From: Bacteroidota bacterium | Lineage (GTDB): Bacteria > Bacteroidota > Bacteroidia > Bacteroidales > UBA6013 | Direction: 5' to 3' | Assembly: GCA_020048645.1 (NCBI GenBank) | Contig: JAIFMG010000026.1 | Location: 1-64,000 of the forward strand | Length of the DNA stretch: 64,000 bases | Shown here: one piece after another, positions 29,432 to 39,636 of the stretch | How positions within the stretch are numbered: the stretch's first letter is position 1 | Layout of the letters: each line of letters begins with the position of its first letter | Program-made: the position numbers and the translations under genes | The notes under the pieces: model-generated | Database searches by the model: none | What the model was told of the DNA's origin: nothing | What the model saw: only the letters and a program-made list of their open reading frames with translations

Positions 29432-30670
29432 ATGCCCACACTTCCGCGCCTGACCCTACTGCTGGCTTTTTCCATGGCCGCGCTGGCCGCCAACGCCCAG
29501 CGCTTCGAGTGGATCGCCACCATCACACCCCCGCAGACCACTGGCTTCCAGAACATCTACCTGCCCCCGGAGGTCACTTCCCGGCTCAACCACAACTACG
29601 CCGACATTCGCCTGTTCGACCAGGACGGCAAGGAGGTTCCCTACCTCCAGCGCATCGACCGCCGCGCCGAAATGGGCGATGAAAGCCTCGAAATGGCCAT
29701 TGACGAGAACAAGCACCAGCGCCGCAAGGGCCACACCCGACTGCGGCTGGCCAATCCCCAGAAAAAGGAGCTCGACAACATCTTCCTGCTCATCGAGCCC
29801 ACCGACCACGAGGTCTGGATCAAGATGAGCGGGAGCCAGGATGGCAAGAACTGGTTCATCCTCAAGGAGTCGAGCCCCTACTTCCCCGAGCTCGACGACG
29901 ACGGCCTCATGCGGCTGTCCCTGCTCGACTTTCCCAAAAACGACTATCCCTTCGTCGAACTGCTCCTCTACGACTACAACAACAAGCCCGTTGTCGTCGA
30001 AAAGGCCCTCAACTACGAACTGGGCCCGACCCGCTACAACTACTCCGAAATCAAGCCCTTGGACTTCACGCAGAACGACACGATCGAGGAAGGCTACTCG
30101 CTCATCACCATCAAGTTCGACCAAGAGCACTACATCGACCGCATTTCCTTCCAGTTCGAAGGGCCCGTCTTCTACATGCGCCGAGCCGAGCTCAGCAAGC
30201 TCGACACCCTGAGCGAGAAGAAGATGAAAGTCGAGTTCTTCGACCAGGCCAAGCGCCAGTTCTACGTCTCTTCCAACGGCGGCAACATCCTCTACCTTTC
30301 CGACTACAAGGCCCAGACCTTCTACCTGCGCGTCAAAAACGACGACAGCCCGCCCCTGCGCATGGTCTCTGCCAACGCCTACCAGCTCAACAAGTACCTG
30401 ACGGCCTACCTAGAGGCGGGCAAGCGCTACGAGCTGCGTTTCGGAAACGAGCGCCTCTCGCCCCCGCTCTACGACCTCAAGTACTTCCGCGACAGCATCC
30501 CCGACACCATCCCCACCGTCCACATCCATGGACTGCCCAGCCCCGCGCAGGCCGAACAGGAGGCCAAGATGCTCGAGGTGCCGACAGCCCTGCTCTGGTC
30601 GATGGTCGGGCTCGTAACCCTGCTCCTGGCCTTCCTCTCCGTGCGCATGTTCCGCGAGATAATCCCTTGA
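29432..30670 (+). CDS. DUF3999-like secreted/membrane protein
   Basis: Signal peptide, beta-rich ectodomain, C-terminal TM LLWSMVGLVTLLLAFLSVRMF. Confidence 0.55.
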   Translation: MPTLPRLTLLLAFSMAALAANAQRFEWIATITPPQTTGFQNIYLPPEVTSRLNHNYADIRLFDQDGKEVPYLQRIDRRAEMGDESLEMAIDENKHQRRKGHTRLRLANPQKKELDNIFLLIEPTDHEVWIKMSGSQDGKNWFILKESSPYFPELDDDGLMRLSLLDFPKNDYPFVELLLYDYNNKPVVVEKALNYELGPTRYNYSEIKPLDFTQNDTIEEGYSLITIKFDQEHYIDRISFQFEGPVFYMRRAELSKLDTLSEKKMKVEFFDQAKRQFYVSSNGGNILYLSDYKAQTFYLRVKNDDSPPLRMVSANAYQLNKYLTAYLEAGKRYELRFGNERLSPPLYDLKYFRDSIPDTIPTVHIHGLPSPAQAEQEAKMLEVPTALLWSMVGLVTLLLAFLSVRMFREIIP

Positions 30671-30708
30671 AGACCAATCCGAACCGCATAACCAACAACG
30701 CCCAAGCG

Positions 30709-31386
<678 letters not shown>

Positions 31387-31455
31387 GCGGAGTCCCGCCC
31401 TGTCCGTCAGCCAGAAACAGCCCCACCAGCGCCCCACCCAAAAATTCCCCAGAAG

Positions 31456-33168
31456 ATGACGCCCCGAAAGAAACTCGACCTGGGAAACTCGGACTTCAAA
31501 AACACCATCCAAGCGAAGGCCTACTACATCGACAAGAGCCTTTTCATCCAAGAGGTCGTCGAAGCGGAGAGCAGCGTCCTGCTTTTTCCGAGGCCCCGCC
31601 GCTTCGGCAAGACCTTGAACTTGTCCATGCTCAAATATTTCTTCGACAAGACCGAGACCGATGCCCAGAATCTCTTCGAGGACTTGCTCATCTGGAAGGC
31701 CGACAATGCCTCCAAGGACCATTACCGAAGGTACCCGGTCATCAGCCTGAGCTTCAAAGATGCCAAGGCAAACCATTGGGAAGATTGTCAAGAATTGATT
31801 GTCGCCGAACTGGTCAAGGCCTACCGGCAGCATCGCTACCTGCTCGAAGGGGATACCCTCTTCGACGACGAGAAGCAAGAGTTCTTGTCCATCATCAACA
31901 AAACGGCCAAGACCACCGACTATCAGAACAGCCTGAAAATGCTGAGCGGCTACCTGCGCCGCTTCCATCGCCAGCACGTCTTGATCCTCATGGACGAATA
32001 CGACACTCCCATCCAGGCCGGTTTCGGGAAGTACTACGAAGAAGTCGTCTCCTTCATGCGCAATTTGCTAAGCGGTGCTTTTAAGGACAACCTGAACCTC
32101 TACAAAGGCATCATTTCAGGCATTCTCCGCATCTCGAAGGAGAGCATCTTCTCGGGCCTGAACAACTTGAGCGCCTATTCCCTCCTCGACCACCGCTTCT
32201 CCGACCACTTTGGGTTCACAGAGAAGGAAGTGGAAAAAATTCTTCGAGATTTTGAACTGGAAGAGCAATACCAACAGGTGAAAAAGTGGTACAACGGATA
32301 CAAATTCGGCAATACCGAATCCATCTACAATCCGTGGTCAATCCTGAATTTTGCCCTCAACCCGAAAGACGGTTTCAAGCCATATTGGACCAACACCAGC
32401 TCCAACGAACTGATCAAAAATCAAATCAAGAAGAAAAATGCCAATGCCACCCGTCAGGAACTGATCAAGCTGATCAACGGCCAGAGCATTGTCAAGGAAA
32501 TCGAGGAGAATTTTGTTTTTTCGGATTGGGATAGCCCCAAAGAGATGCTTTGGACTTTGTTGGTATATGCAGGGTATCTGACCGTTCGGAACAATGTTTC
32601 GCGCAAGGAATACGAGCTGCGCATCCCCAATTACGAGGTCAAGACTGTTTTTCAGGATACCATCATCGAATGGTTGCAGACGGAGGTCAAAATCAACAAA
32701 TCCTCTCTTGCCGAAATGGCCAACGCGCTGGTAGCCAATCGACCAACTGAGTTTGAAAAAGCCTTCCGGCAGGTGATGGGCGATACGTTCAGCTATTTCG
32801 ATACCCAGAAAGGGAATGAATACGTCTTCCACGCTTACGTTTTGGGACTGTTGGCCTTGCTGGGCGACGAGTACATCGTCCGATCCAACCGCGAAAGCGG
32901 TGAAGGCCGTTATGACATCCTCATGATACCGCACGACAAGAGCCGATACGGTGTCGTGATAGAAATCAAGACAATCGACAAACAAAAACCCCACGAAAGC
33001 GGGACCAGCTTCCACCAGAGGGTCCAGGCCGAACTAGCGGAAGCGTTGGAGCAAATCGAGCGGAACCGATACCATGCCGAGCTGCTGTCGCACAAGATAG
33101 CGCCGGAGCGCATCCTCAAGCTGCCCATCGTTTTCGCGGGCAAGCAGCCGTTCGTGGCCAAGGCCTAG
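31456..33168 (+). CDS. AAA-ATPase-like / DUF1703 PD-(D/E)XK nuclease superfamily protein
   Basis: PRRFGKTLNLSML P-loop variant, LILMDEYDTPI Walker B, C-terminal GRYDILMIP...VVIEIKT nuclease core. Confidence 0.9.
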   Translation: MTPRKKLDLGNSDFKNTIQAKAYYIDKSLFIQEVVEAESSVLLFPRPRRFGKTLNLSMLKYFFDKTETDAQNLFEDLLIWKADNASKDHYRRYPVISLSFKDAKANHWEDCQELIVAELVKAYRQHRYLLEGDTLFDDEKQEFLSIINKTAKTTDYQNSLKMLSGYLRRFHRQHVLILMDEYDTPIQAGFGKYYEEVVSFMRNLLSGAFKDNLNLYKGIISGILRISKESIFSGLNNLSAYSLLDHRFSDHFGFTEKEVEKILRDFELEEQYQQVKKWYNGYKFGNTESIYNPWSILNFALNPKDGFKPYWTNTSSNELIKNQIKKKNANATRQELIKLINGQSIVKEIEENFVFSDWDSPKEMLWTLLVYAGYLTVRNNVSRKEYELRIPNYEVKTVFQDTIIEWLQTEVKINKSSLAEMANALVANRPTEFEKAFRQVMGDTFSYFDTQKGNEYVFHAYVLGLLALLGDEYIVRSNRESGEGRYDILMIPHDKSRYGVVIEIKTIDKQKPHESGTSFHQRVQAELAEALEQIERNRYHAELLSHKIAPERILKLPIVFAGKQPFVAKA

Positions 33169-33184
33169 GGCTTGGTCGGCAGGC

Positions 33185-34132
33185 TCAGCCCAGCTCGTAG
33201 CGCTCGGGCTGGAATCCTTTCAGGAACTCGCTGATGGCCAGGCGCTTTTTGGTGGGCCATTGCACCTCCAGCAGCTCCAGGCACCCGTCGGGCGTGGCCA
33301 TGCGCAGGAAGGTCTTGCCGTCGGTGGCCCAAGGCTCGTCCAGGCGCTCGGCGCTGGGGCGGCTCAAGAAGACCTTCATGGCGAACTCCTGGCCACTGCC
33401 TTTCTCGCGCCAGCGCGTCCAGGCGGCGGGGTAGGGACTGAGGCCGCGGACCAGGTTGTGCAGCTCGGCCGCGGGCCGTGCGAAATCGAGCAGGCAGTGC
33501 TCTTTGAAGATCTTGGGGGCCGAGAGGGCGTGCTCGGGCGGCGCGGGCAGTCGGTCCTGCTCCACCAGCGGGAAGTCGCCCCGCTCGATGGCCTCGACCG
33601 TGCGGAGCAGCAGCGGCGCACCCAGGCGCATCAGCGCGTCGTGTACGGTTCCGGCGTTGTCGTCAGGGCCGATGGGCAGGCTTTCCTGGAAGATGAGCTT
33701 GCCCGTGTCGATTTCGTGCTTGAGGCGAAAGGTGCTGACCCCAGTGCGGGTCTCGCCGCGGATGACGGCCCAGTTGATGGGCGCCGCGCCGCGGTAGCTG
33801 GGCAGCAGCGAGCCGTGCAGGTTGATGGTCCCCAGCGGGGGCATCTCCCAGACGGCGCGGGGCAGCATCCGGAAGGCCACGACCACTTGCAAGTCGGCCC
33901 GCAGCGCGGCAAGGCTGTCCAGGAAATCCGGGGCCTTGAGCTTTTCCGGCTGAAGCAGCGGCAGGCCCCGCTCCAGCGCGAACTGCTTGACCTCCGACAT
34001 GCGGGGCTTCTGGCCGCGGCCTGCCGGCTTGTCGGGCGTGGTAACGACGGCCACGATGTTTTTGCCCGCTTCGACCAATGTTTTGAGGCTTTCGACCGCG
34101 AAGGCCGGCGTGCCCATGAAGACGATTCTCAT
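33185..34132 (-). CDS. fmt: Methionyl-tRNA formyltransferase
   Basis: MRIVFMGTPAFAVESL, TINLHGSLLPSYRGAAPINWAVIRGETRTGVS. Confidence 0.95.
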   Translation of the reverse strand: MRIVFMGTPAFAVESLKTLVEAGKNIVAVVTTPDKPAGRGQKPRMSEVKQFALERGLPLLQPEKLKAPDFLDSLAALRADLQVVVAFRMLPRAVWEMPPLGTINLHGSLLPSYRGAAPINWAVIRGETRTGVSTFRLKHEIDTGKLIFQESLPIGPDDNAGTVHDALMRLGAPLLLRTVEAIERGDFPLVEQDRLPAPPEHALSAPKIFKEHCLLDFARPAAELHNLVRGLSPYPAAWTRWREKGSGQEFAMKVFLSRPSAERLDEPWATDGKTFLRMATPDGCLELLEVQWPTKKRLAISEFLKGFQPERYELG

Positions 34133-34157
34133 GGCAGTGGGTTCGTTTTCGGGAGGT

Positions 34158-35759
34158 TCAGATTTTCACCTTCGCGGCGATGCGCTCGGCGCACTTTTCG
34201 CCGTCCATGGCCGCCGACATGATGCCGCCGGCGTATCCTGCTCCTTCGCCACAAGGGTAAAGGTTCTGGATTTGAGGATGTTCGAGGCTGTCCTTGTCGC
34301 GTGGGATCTGCACGGGCGAGGAAGTCCGAGACTCCATGGCCACGACCACGGCCTCGTCGGTGAGGTAGCCCTTCATCTGCCGGCCGAAGTTCAGAAAGGC
34401 CTTGCGCAGGCGGCTGCTGATGCTTTCGGGCATCCAGAAGTGGATGGGCGAAGAGATGATGCCTGGGCGATACGATGTTTCTGGAAGATGTTGGCTGATG
34501 CGCTTCTGCACGAAGTCCGTCATGAGCTGGGCCGGGGCCGTCTGTCCCTTGCCGCCGTTGGTGAAGGCCCAGCGTTCGAGCTGCTGCTGGTAGCGCAGGC
34601 CCGCGAGCACGCCGTGCTCGGCCAGGTGGGCGTAGTCCTCGGGCCGGATTTCGACGACCATGCCCGAGTTGGCGAAGGGCGAGTTGCGCGTCGAGGGCGA
34701 CATTCCGTTGACGACCACTTCGTCGGGCGAGGTGGACGAGGAGACGATGTAGCCGCCAGGGCACATGCAGAAGGAATACACGCCGCGGCCATCGATCTGG
34801 TTGGCCAGGTTGTAGGAAGCCGCGGGCAAATAGTCGTCGCGCACCTCGCAACTGTACTGGATCGAGTCGATGAGGTCTTGTGGATGCTCGATGCGCACGC
34901 CCATCGCGAAGGCTTTTTCTTGCAGTTGGATGCCCTTCTGGTGCAGCAGCTCGTAGATGTCGCGGGCCGAGTGCCCCGTGGCCAGGATGACGCCCTCGCC
35001 CATGACCTGCTGCCGCGTCTCGGGCTCGGCTTCTTGTCCATCTTCTTTGACGCCAACCACTTCCACGCCAACGGCCTTCCCGTCTTTGAGCAGTATGTCC
35101 GTCACCTTGGTGTTGAAGTGCATCTGGCCGCCGCTGGCGCTGATGGTCTGCCGGATGGCCGTTACGATCTTGGGCAGGCGGTCGGTGCCGATGTGCGGAT
35201 GCGCCTCGTAGAGGATGTCCTCCTGGGCGCCGTGCTGGTAGAAGATCTCGAGGATCTTCTGCAAGTCGCCCCGCTTTTTGGAACGGGTGTAAATCTTCCC
35301 ATCCGAGAAAGTTCCGGCTCCGCCTTCGCCGAAGCTGTAGTTGGAGTTGGGGTTGACGATGTGCTTGGTGTTGAGCCGCCCGATGTCTTTGCGCCGCCCA
35401 ATGACCTCCTTGCCCCGGTCGAGCACGATGGGCTTGATTCCCAGCTCGATAAGCCTAAGCGCCGCGAACATTCCGGCGGGCCCGGCCCCGACGATGACCA
35501 CGGCCGGCCGGTGCCCCACCTGCCCGTAGTTGAACTCGGTGTGCCGGCGGGCGTACTTTTCGGCCGGCTCGCCCACGACCAGTTGCAGGGCCAGGTTGAC
35601 GCGCACCTTGTGCCCGCGGGCGTCGATGGAGCGGCGGAGGATGCGGTGGAAGGTGATTTCCTTCTCGGAAACCTTGGCCTCTTCGGCGGCCAGCGGCAGG
35701 TAGTTCTCCTCCGCCGAGGCTTGCTCGGGGCTGAGCGTCAGTTCGACTTGGTGTAGCAT
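34158..35759 (-). CDS. NAD(P)/FAD-dependent oxidoreductase
   Basis: VVIVGAGPAGMFAALRLIELG dinucleotide-binding motif; FGEGGAGTFSDGKIYTR; C-terminal YPCGEGAGYAGGIMSAAMDG. Confidence 0.9.
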   Translation of the reverse strand: MLHQVELTLSPEQASAEENYLPLAAEEAKVSEKEITFHRILRRSIDARGHKVRVNLALQLVVGEPAEKYARRHTEFNYGQVGHRPAVVIVGAGPAGMFAALRLIELGIKPIVLDRGKEVIGRRKDIGRLNTKHIVNPNSNYSFGEGGAGTFSDGKIYTRSKKRGDLQKILEIFYQHGAQEDILYEAHPHIGTDRLPKIVTAIRQTISASGGQMHFNTKVTDILLKDGKAVGVEVVGVKEDGQEAEPETRQQVMGEGVILATGHSARDIYELLHQKGIQLQEKAFAMGVRIEHPQDLIDSIQYSCEVRDDYLPAASYNLANQIDGRGVYSFCMCPGGYIVSSSTSPDEVVVNGMSPSTRNSPFANSGMVVEIRPEDYAHLAEHGVLAGLRYQQQLERWAFTNGGKGQTAPAQLMTDFVQKRISQHLPETSYRPGIISSPIHFWMPESISSRLRKAFLNFGRQMKGYLTDEAVVVAMESRTSSPVQIPRDKDSLEHPQIQNLYPCGEGAGYAGGIMSAAMDGEKCAERIAAKVKI

Positions 35760-36278
35760 GGGGGCTTGTGTCTTTTCTTCTTTGGACCGCGAAAGTACAC
35801 ATACCCGCCATGCTGGCAACTTTTTTGGACGGATAAAATCTCGTGGGAGCATCGCAGGAGGATTTCTTTGGAGATTTTCCTGATGGCTCGCGAAGGTTGT
35901 TGCTGTGTTTTCCGTTGGGTTGTCGCATGGCCAGAGATTCGGAATACGATTGGGATGAGGTTCAGGCGGGGGCTCTGGGCGGGCGGTTCGTCCGAAACCT
36001 CGGACCTCTGGGCGGGTGCGACTTTTTGTCGCTCTTTCATGCGAGGCTCACATTTGAAAACCTTATTTATTGGGAGGATTTGATAACTTTGCCCTGCGAA
36101 AAATGAACAGCGGGCGGAGGCTTGTCGTTGCGAATGGGGCTTTGGTCATTCGATAAGTCGTGTTTTCGCAGGGCAGATTCCTGCGTTTTCCGTATCACCT
36201 GCTGCGATTCTCGTATCAAATTGATTTCAAATTCCCCTTTTGATTTTCATTCCCATCACCCCCAACCATCATTCATCC

Positions 36279-37319
36279 ATGAAGAAAAAGCAATTCTTGA
36301 GCATGGGCTTGGCGGCCTTGTTGTTGGCCGGCTCATGCACCTACAGCCCCACCTACGTCACCCCGGGCGCCGAGGGCGGCTCGAACTCTTCGAGCGCCTC
36401 GGGCGCGGGCCAGGAGACGGCCGCGACCGTCGCCCCAGACGAGTCGAAAGACCAGGCGACGGACTCGAAGACCGAATCGGCCGGGGCCAACTTCAGCGGC
36501 GCTGGCCTGCGCGAGTACGTGGGCAAGATCGATGGCCGGTACCCGATCCGCGCCGTGTTCCAGGTGCGCGGCGGCCAGGTCCAGTCGGGCAAGTACTTCT
36601 ACGAATCGTCGGGCGAAGACCTGATCTGGATGGCCCAGGAGAACGGCCTGGCGGAGTACAACGTCAAGGGCGCGCTGATCGGCTCTTTGTCGCTCTCGGG
36701 CGACGACAACATCACGGGCACCTGGACCAACAAGGACGGCAGCAAGCGCCTCCGCGTGGAGCTGCGGGCCGAGCAGGGCGCCTACACCCACGCGAAGGTC
36801 GATGCCTTCGCGGCCAAGGTCAGCAACGGCGACTTCCTGGGCTACCTGCACAACTTCGCCTGGGTACACACCTTCCCCATCACGAACACCGCGGCCGTCG
36901 GCATGAGCCTGCTCGACCTGCCCAACAGCCGCTACCGCAAGCTGAACCGCGCGGACGCTGAGGAGGCCCTGGCCGGGCTCTGCTACCTGGTGGGCGACAA
37001 GATCGTCACGGTCCACTACGAGAGCTTCATGGGAAGTATCGGCATGGACACCGAAATGGTCATCAACACCTACTCGGGCGACGGCAGCCACATCGACCAG
37101 GAGGTCATCTCCATGGAGATGAGCATGGATGGCTCGGGAGGCTTGATTACCTACAAAAACAGCATCAAGCTCAACTCCAACGGCAGTTTCACCATTGAGG
37201 AGTTCGAGAATTTCACGGACTTTAGCAACACGGAGCAGGGTAAAACCGAGTCGGCTGCCACTCGGCTCGGGACCACGACCTACCGCGTGGGCAGCGACGG
37301 CAAGATCAGCCGTTCGTAA
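36279..37319 (+). CDS. Putative lipoprotein, hypothetical
   Basis: Lipobox LLAGSCTY; Ser/Gly-rich linker then globular domain. Confidence 0.65.
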   Translation: MKKKQFLSMGLAALLLAGSCTYSPTYVTPGAEGGSNSSSASGAGQETAATVAPDESKDQATDSKTESAGANFSGAGLREYVGKIDGRYPIRAVFQVRGGQVQSGKYFYESSGEDLIWMAQENGLAEYNVKGALIGSLSLSGDDNITGTWTNKDGSKRLRVELRAEQGAYTHAKVDAFAAKVSNGDFLGYLHNFAWVHTFPITNTAAVGMSLLDLPNSRYRKLNRADAEEALAGLCYLVGDKIVTVHYESFMGSIGMDTEMVINTYSGDGSHIDQEVISMEMSMDGSGGLITYKNSIKLNSNGSFTIEEFENFTDFSNTEQGKTESAATRLGTTTYRVGSDGKISRS

Positions 37320-37342
37320 GGCCGCGCTTTCGGCGCATGGCA

Positions 37343-37377
37343 ACCCCGCCCGACGGGTTCGGGCGGGGATTTTTTAT
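37343..37377 (+). terminator. Rho-independent terminator
   Basis: ccccgcccgacgggttcgggcgggg followed by attttttatt. Confidence 0.8.
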
Positions 37378-37477
37378 TCCCAAAGGGAGGCTGCGATCAT
37401 TCTCAAAAAAAACCTATCTTGTGGAAAATGTTCCTTGAATCCTTTTTCGCGCAAGCCCCCACCCCAGACATCATGAG

Positions 37478-38974
37478 ATGAAAATCGGCAACCTCCGGAT
37501 CTTCGCAAAACTTGCCCTGGCCTTTCTCCTGGCCTCGATAATGTTCATCGTGGGGATGCTGCAGGCGGCGTACCGGATGAACAAGATGATGGACATGGCC
37601 GAGGACAGCCAGCAGGGGGAGGTGCTGCGGGCCAGCATGATGCAGCTCCGGTCGGACCACTTGGCCTGGGCCAACCAGTTGACGGAGAGCCTGATGAAAG
37701 CCCAGGTGGAAGTGGCCCAGGTCGAGACCGACCCCGCGCGCTGCGGCATGGGGCAATGGCTCCGGGGCGAAGAGCGGCGGAGCGTGGCCGAGGAGTTCCC
37801 GGAGCTGTCGGCACCCATCGCGGCGCTGGAGGAGCCGCACGAGCGGCTGCACCAGACGGTGGAGGCCCTGAACGAGGGCATCGCGGCGGGCCTGGGCCGC
37901 GAGGAGGCCATAGCGTTTTACTTCCGCGAGACCAAGCCGCTGCTCGACCAGGTGGGCCAGGGGCTGCAAAGGGTCGCTGCGGCCTCGCAAGGCCACATCA
38001 CGGACTTCGCGGAGGTGCGGGCGCGCCAGGCCGAGATCGTGCGGAACCTGCTGGCAGCGGCCTTCCTGGCCTCGCTGTTCTCGGGGGCGGTGGCGTGGTG
38101 GGTGGCGCGCAACCTGACAGTGCGCCTCAACCTGGGCCTGCAATACGCGCAAAGCCTGGCGCAGGGCGACTTGAGCGCCAGCCTGCCCGAGCAGGAGATG
38201 GACGAGCTGGGCGAGCTTTCGCAGAGCCTGAACCAGAGCGCGAAGGTCCTGCGCGAGACGGTCGCCGAGGTGCTGCGGATGGGCATCAGCCTCGACCAGG
38301 CCAGCCAGGAGCTGAACACGGCCATCCAGCAGGTGGCCAGCCAGAGCGCGGCGCAGGCGGCCTCGGTGGAGGAGCTCAGCTCGGCGGTGGAGAACCTGGC
38401 CGAGAACCTGGCGCGCAACCAGGAAAAGGCCAGCCAGAGCCACCGCCTGGCCGCGCAGTCGCGGGAGCTCTCGTCGGTGGGCGCGGCGGTGGTGGAGCGC
38501 AACCACGGCGAGCTGGAGCGGGTGGGCCGCGAGATACTGGTGGTGGGCGACATCGCGGCCCGGACCAACCTGCTGGCCCTGAACGCGGCCATCGAGGCGG
38601 CACGGGCGGGCGAGCACGGGCGCGGATTCGGCGTGGTGGCCGAGCAGGTGCGGGCCTTGGCCCAGCAGAGCCGCGAGAGCGCCGACAAGATCCGCGGGGC
38701 GGCCCAGCGCAGCCTTGCGAGCTCGCAGGAGGGCCTGGAGTCGATCCGCCAGCTCCTGCCGACCATCGACAAGAGCGCGGCCTACGCGCAGGACATCGAC
38801 CTGAACGGACGGCAGATGGAGCAGTCCATCGGCCAGGTCTCGGCGGCCTTGGACAGCATCAACCAGAACACCCAGCGCAGCGCGGCCGCCGCCGAGCAGA
38901 TCGCCGCCACGGCCCAGGGCCTGGCCCAACTGGCCGAGGAGATGCGCCTGCGGATGGACTTCTTCAAGGTGTGA
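37478..38974 (+). CDS. Methyl-accepting chemotaxis protein with extracytoplasmic CZB-like domain
   Basis: TM1, DHLAW...RCGMGQW...PHERLH zinc motif, TM2, HAMP, MCP signalling hairpin ([39 protein letters not shown]). Confidence 0.9.
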   Translation: MKIGNLRIFAKLALAFLLASIMFIVGMLQAAYRMNKMMDMAEDSQQGEVLRASMMQLRSDHLAWANQLTESLMKAQVEVAQVETDPARCGMGQWLRGEERRSVAEEFPELSAPIAALEEPHERLHQTVEALNEGIAAGLGREEAIAFYFRETKPLLDQVGQGLQRVAAASQGHITDFAEVRARQAEIVRNLLAAAFLASLFSGAVAWWVARNLTVRLNLGLQYAQSLAQGDLSASLPEQEMDELGELSQSLNQSAKVLRETVAEVLRMGISLDQASQELNTAIQQVASQSAAQAASVEELSSAVENLAENLARNQEKASQSHRLAAQSRELSSVGAAVVERNHGELERVGREILVVGDIAARTNLLALNAAIEAARAGEHGRGFGVVAEQVRALAQQSRESADKIRGAAQRSLASSQEGLESIRQLLPTIDKSAAYAQDIDLNGRQMEQSIGQVSAALDSINQNTQRSAAAAEQIAATAQGLAQLAEEMRLRMDFFKV

Positions 38975-39154
38975 ACCGGGCGCCGAATACCCACGCAGCC
39001 CGAGCCGAAGCAAGGAACCAAGATCACGCGGCCCTGGCCCATCCCGCTTATTGGCAAAGCGTTATGGGCATTCGTGGTGCGAAATAGGCTGTTGGGCACG
39101 AAAAAGTATGGGGCCATTTGAAAAAAAAGTGTTATTTTGCATCAAAGCGCACCC

Positions 39155-39604
39155 ATGAAGAAACTCTCCCTTATCGTTTTCTTGGGCCTTTCGGTGGCCC
39201 TTTTGTCCAACAAATGCCAAAACCAGGACGGCCAGACGGTCGCCACCGAGCGTCCAATCCTGGACCGCCCGCTCAGCACGGGGCGGCAGCCGCAGATCGG
39301 CCGCGAGGCGGGCAAGATGATCCAAAGCGGCGCGGTCGTGGAGGGCAAGCTGGTCCTGGAGCTGGAGCACCCCGGCGGCTGCGGGGAGCACGACTACCAC
39401 CTGTACTTTTCGGGCGCCTACGTCAAGACACTGCCCCCAGGCGCCCCGATGATGCTGACCCACGAACAAACGACCGACGACACCTGTAGCCAGACCATCC
39501 GGCAAGTGGTCCGCTTCGACCTCTCGCCTCTGGGCAACAGCGGCTACGACAGCATCTGGATTTCGATTCAAAACCATGAAGGCGAATACGTCTTCAGGCC
39601 TTAA
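39155..39604 (+). CDS. Small putative lipoprotein
   Basis: MKKLSLIVFLGLSVALLSNKCQNQ lipobox-like. Confidence 0.6.
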   Translation: MKKLSLIVFLGLSVALLSNKCQNQDGQTVATERPILDRPLSTGRQPQIGREAGKMIQSGAVVEGKLVLELEHPGGCGEHDYHLYFSGAYVKTLPPGAPMMLTHEQTTDDTCSQTIRQVVRFDLSPLGNSGYDSIWISIQNHEGEYVFRP

Positions 39605-39636
39605 TCACTCTTTTTTTTCACCCAATTTTTTCAAGC

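Noticed and set aside
35766-36106. Plus-strand ORFs 35766..36083 and 35843..36106
   Set aside because: No recognisable motifs, no supported start context; treated as intergenic
39111-39140. TTTG...TATTTTGC promoter-like match upstream of 39155
   Set aside because: Spacing (12 nt) is incompatible with the Bacteroidota -33/-7 consensus
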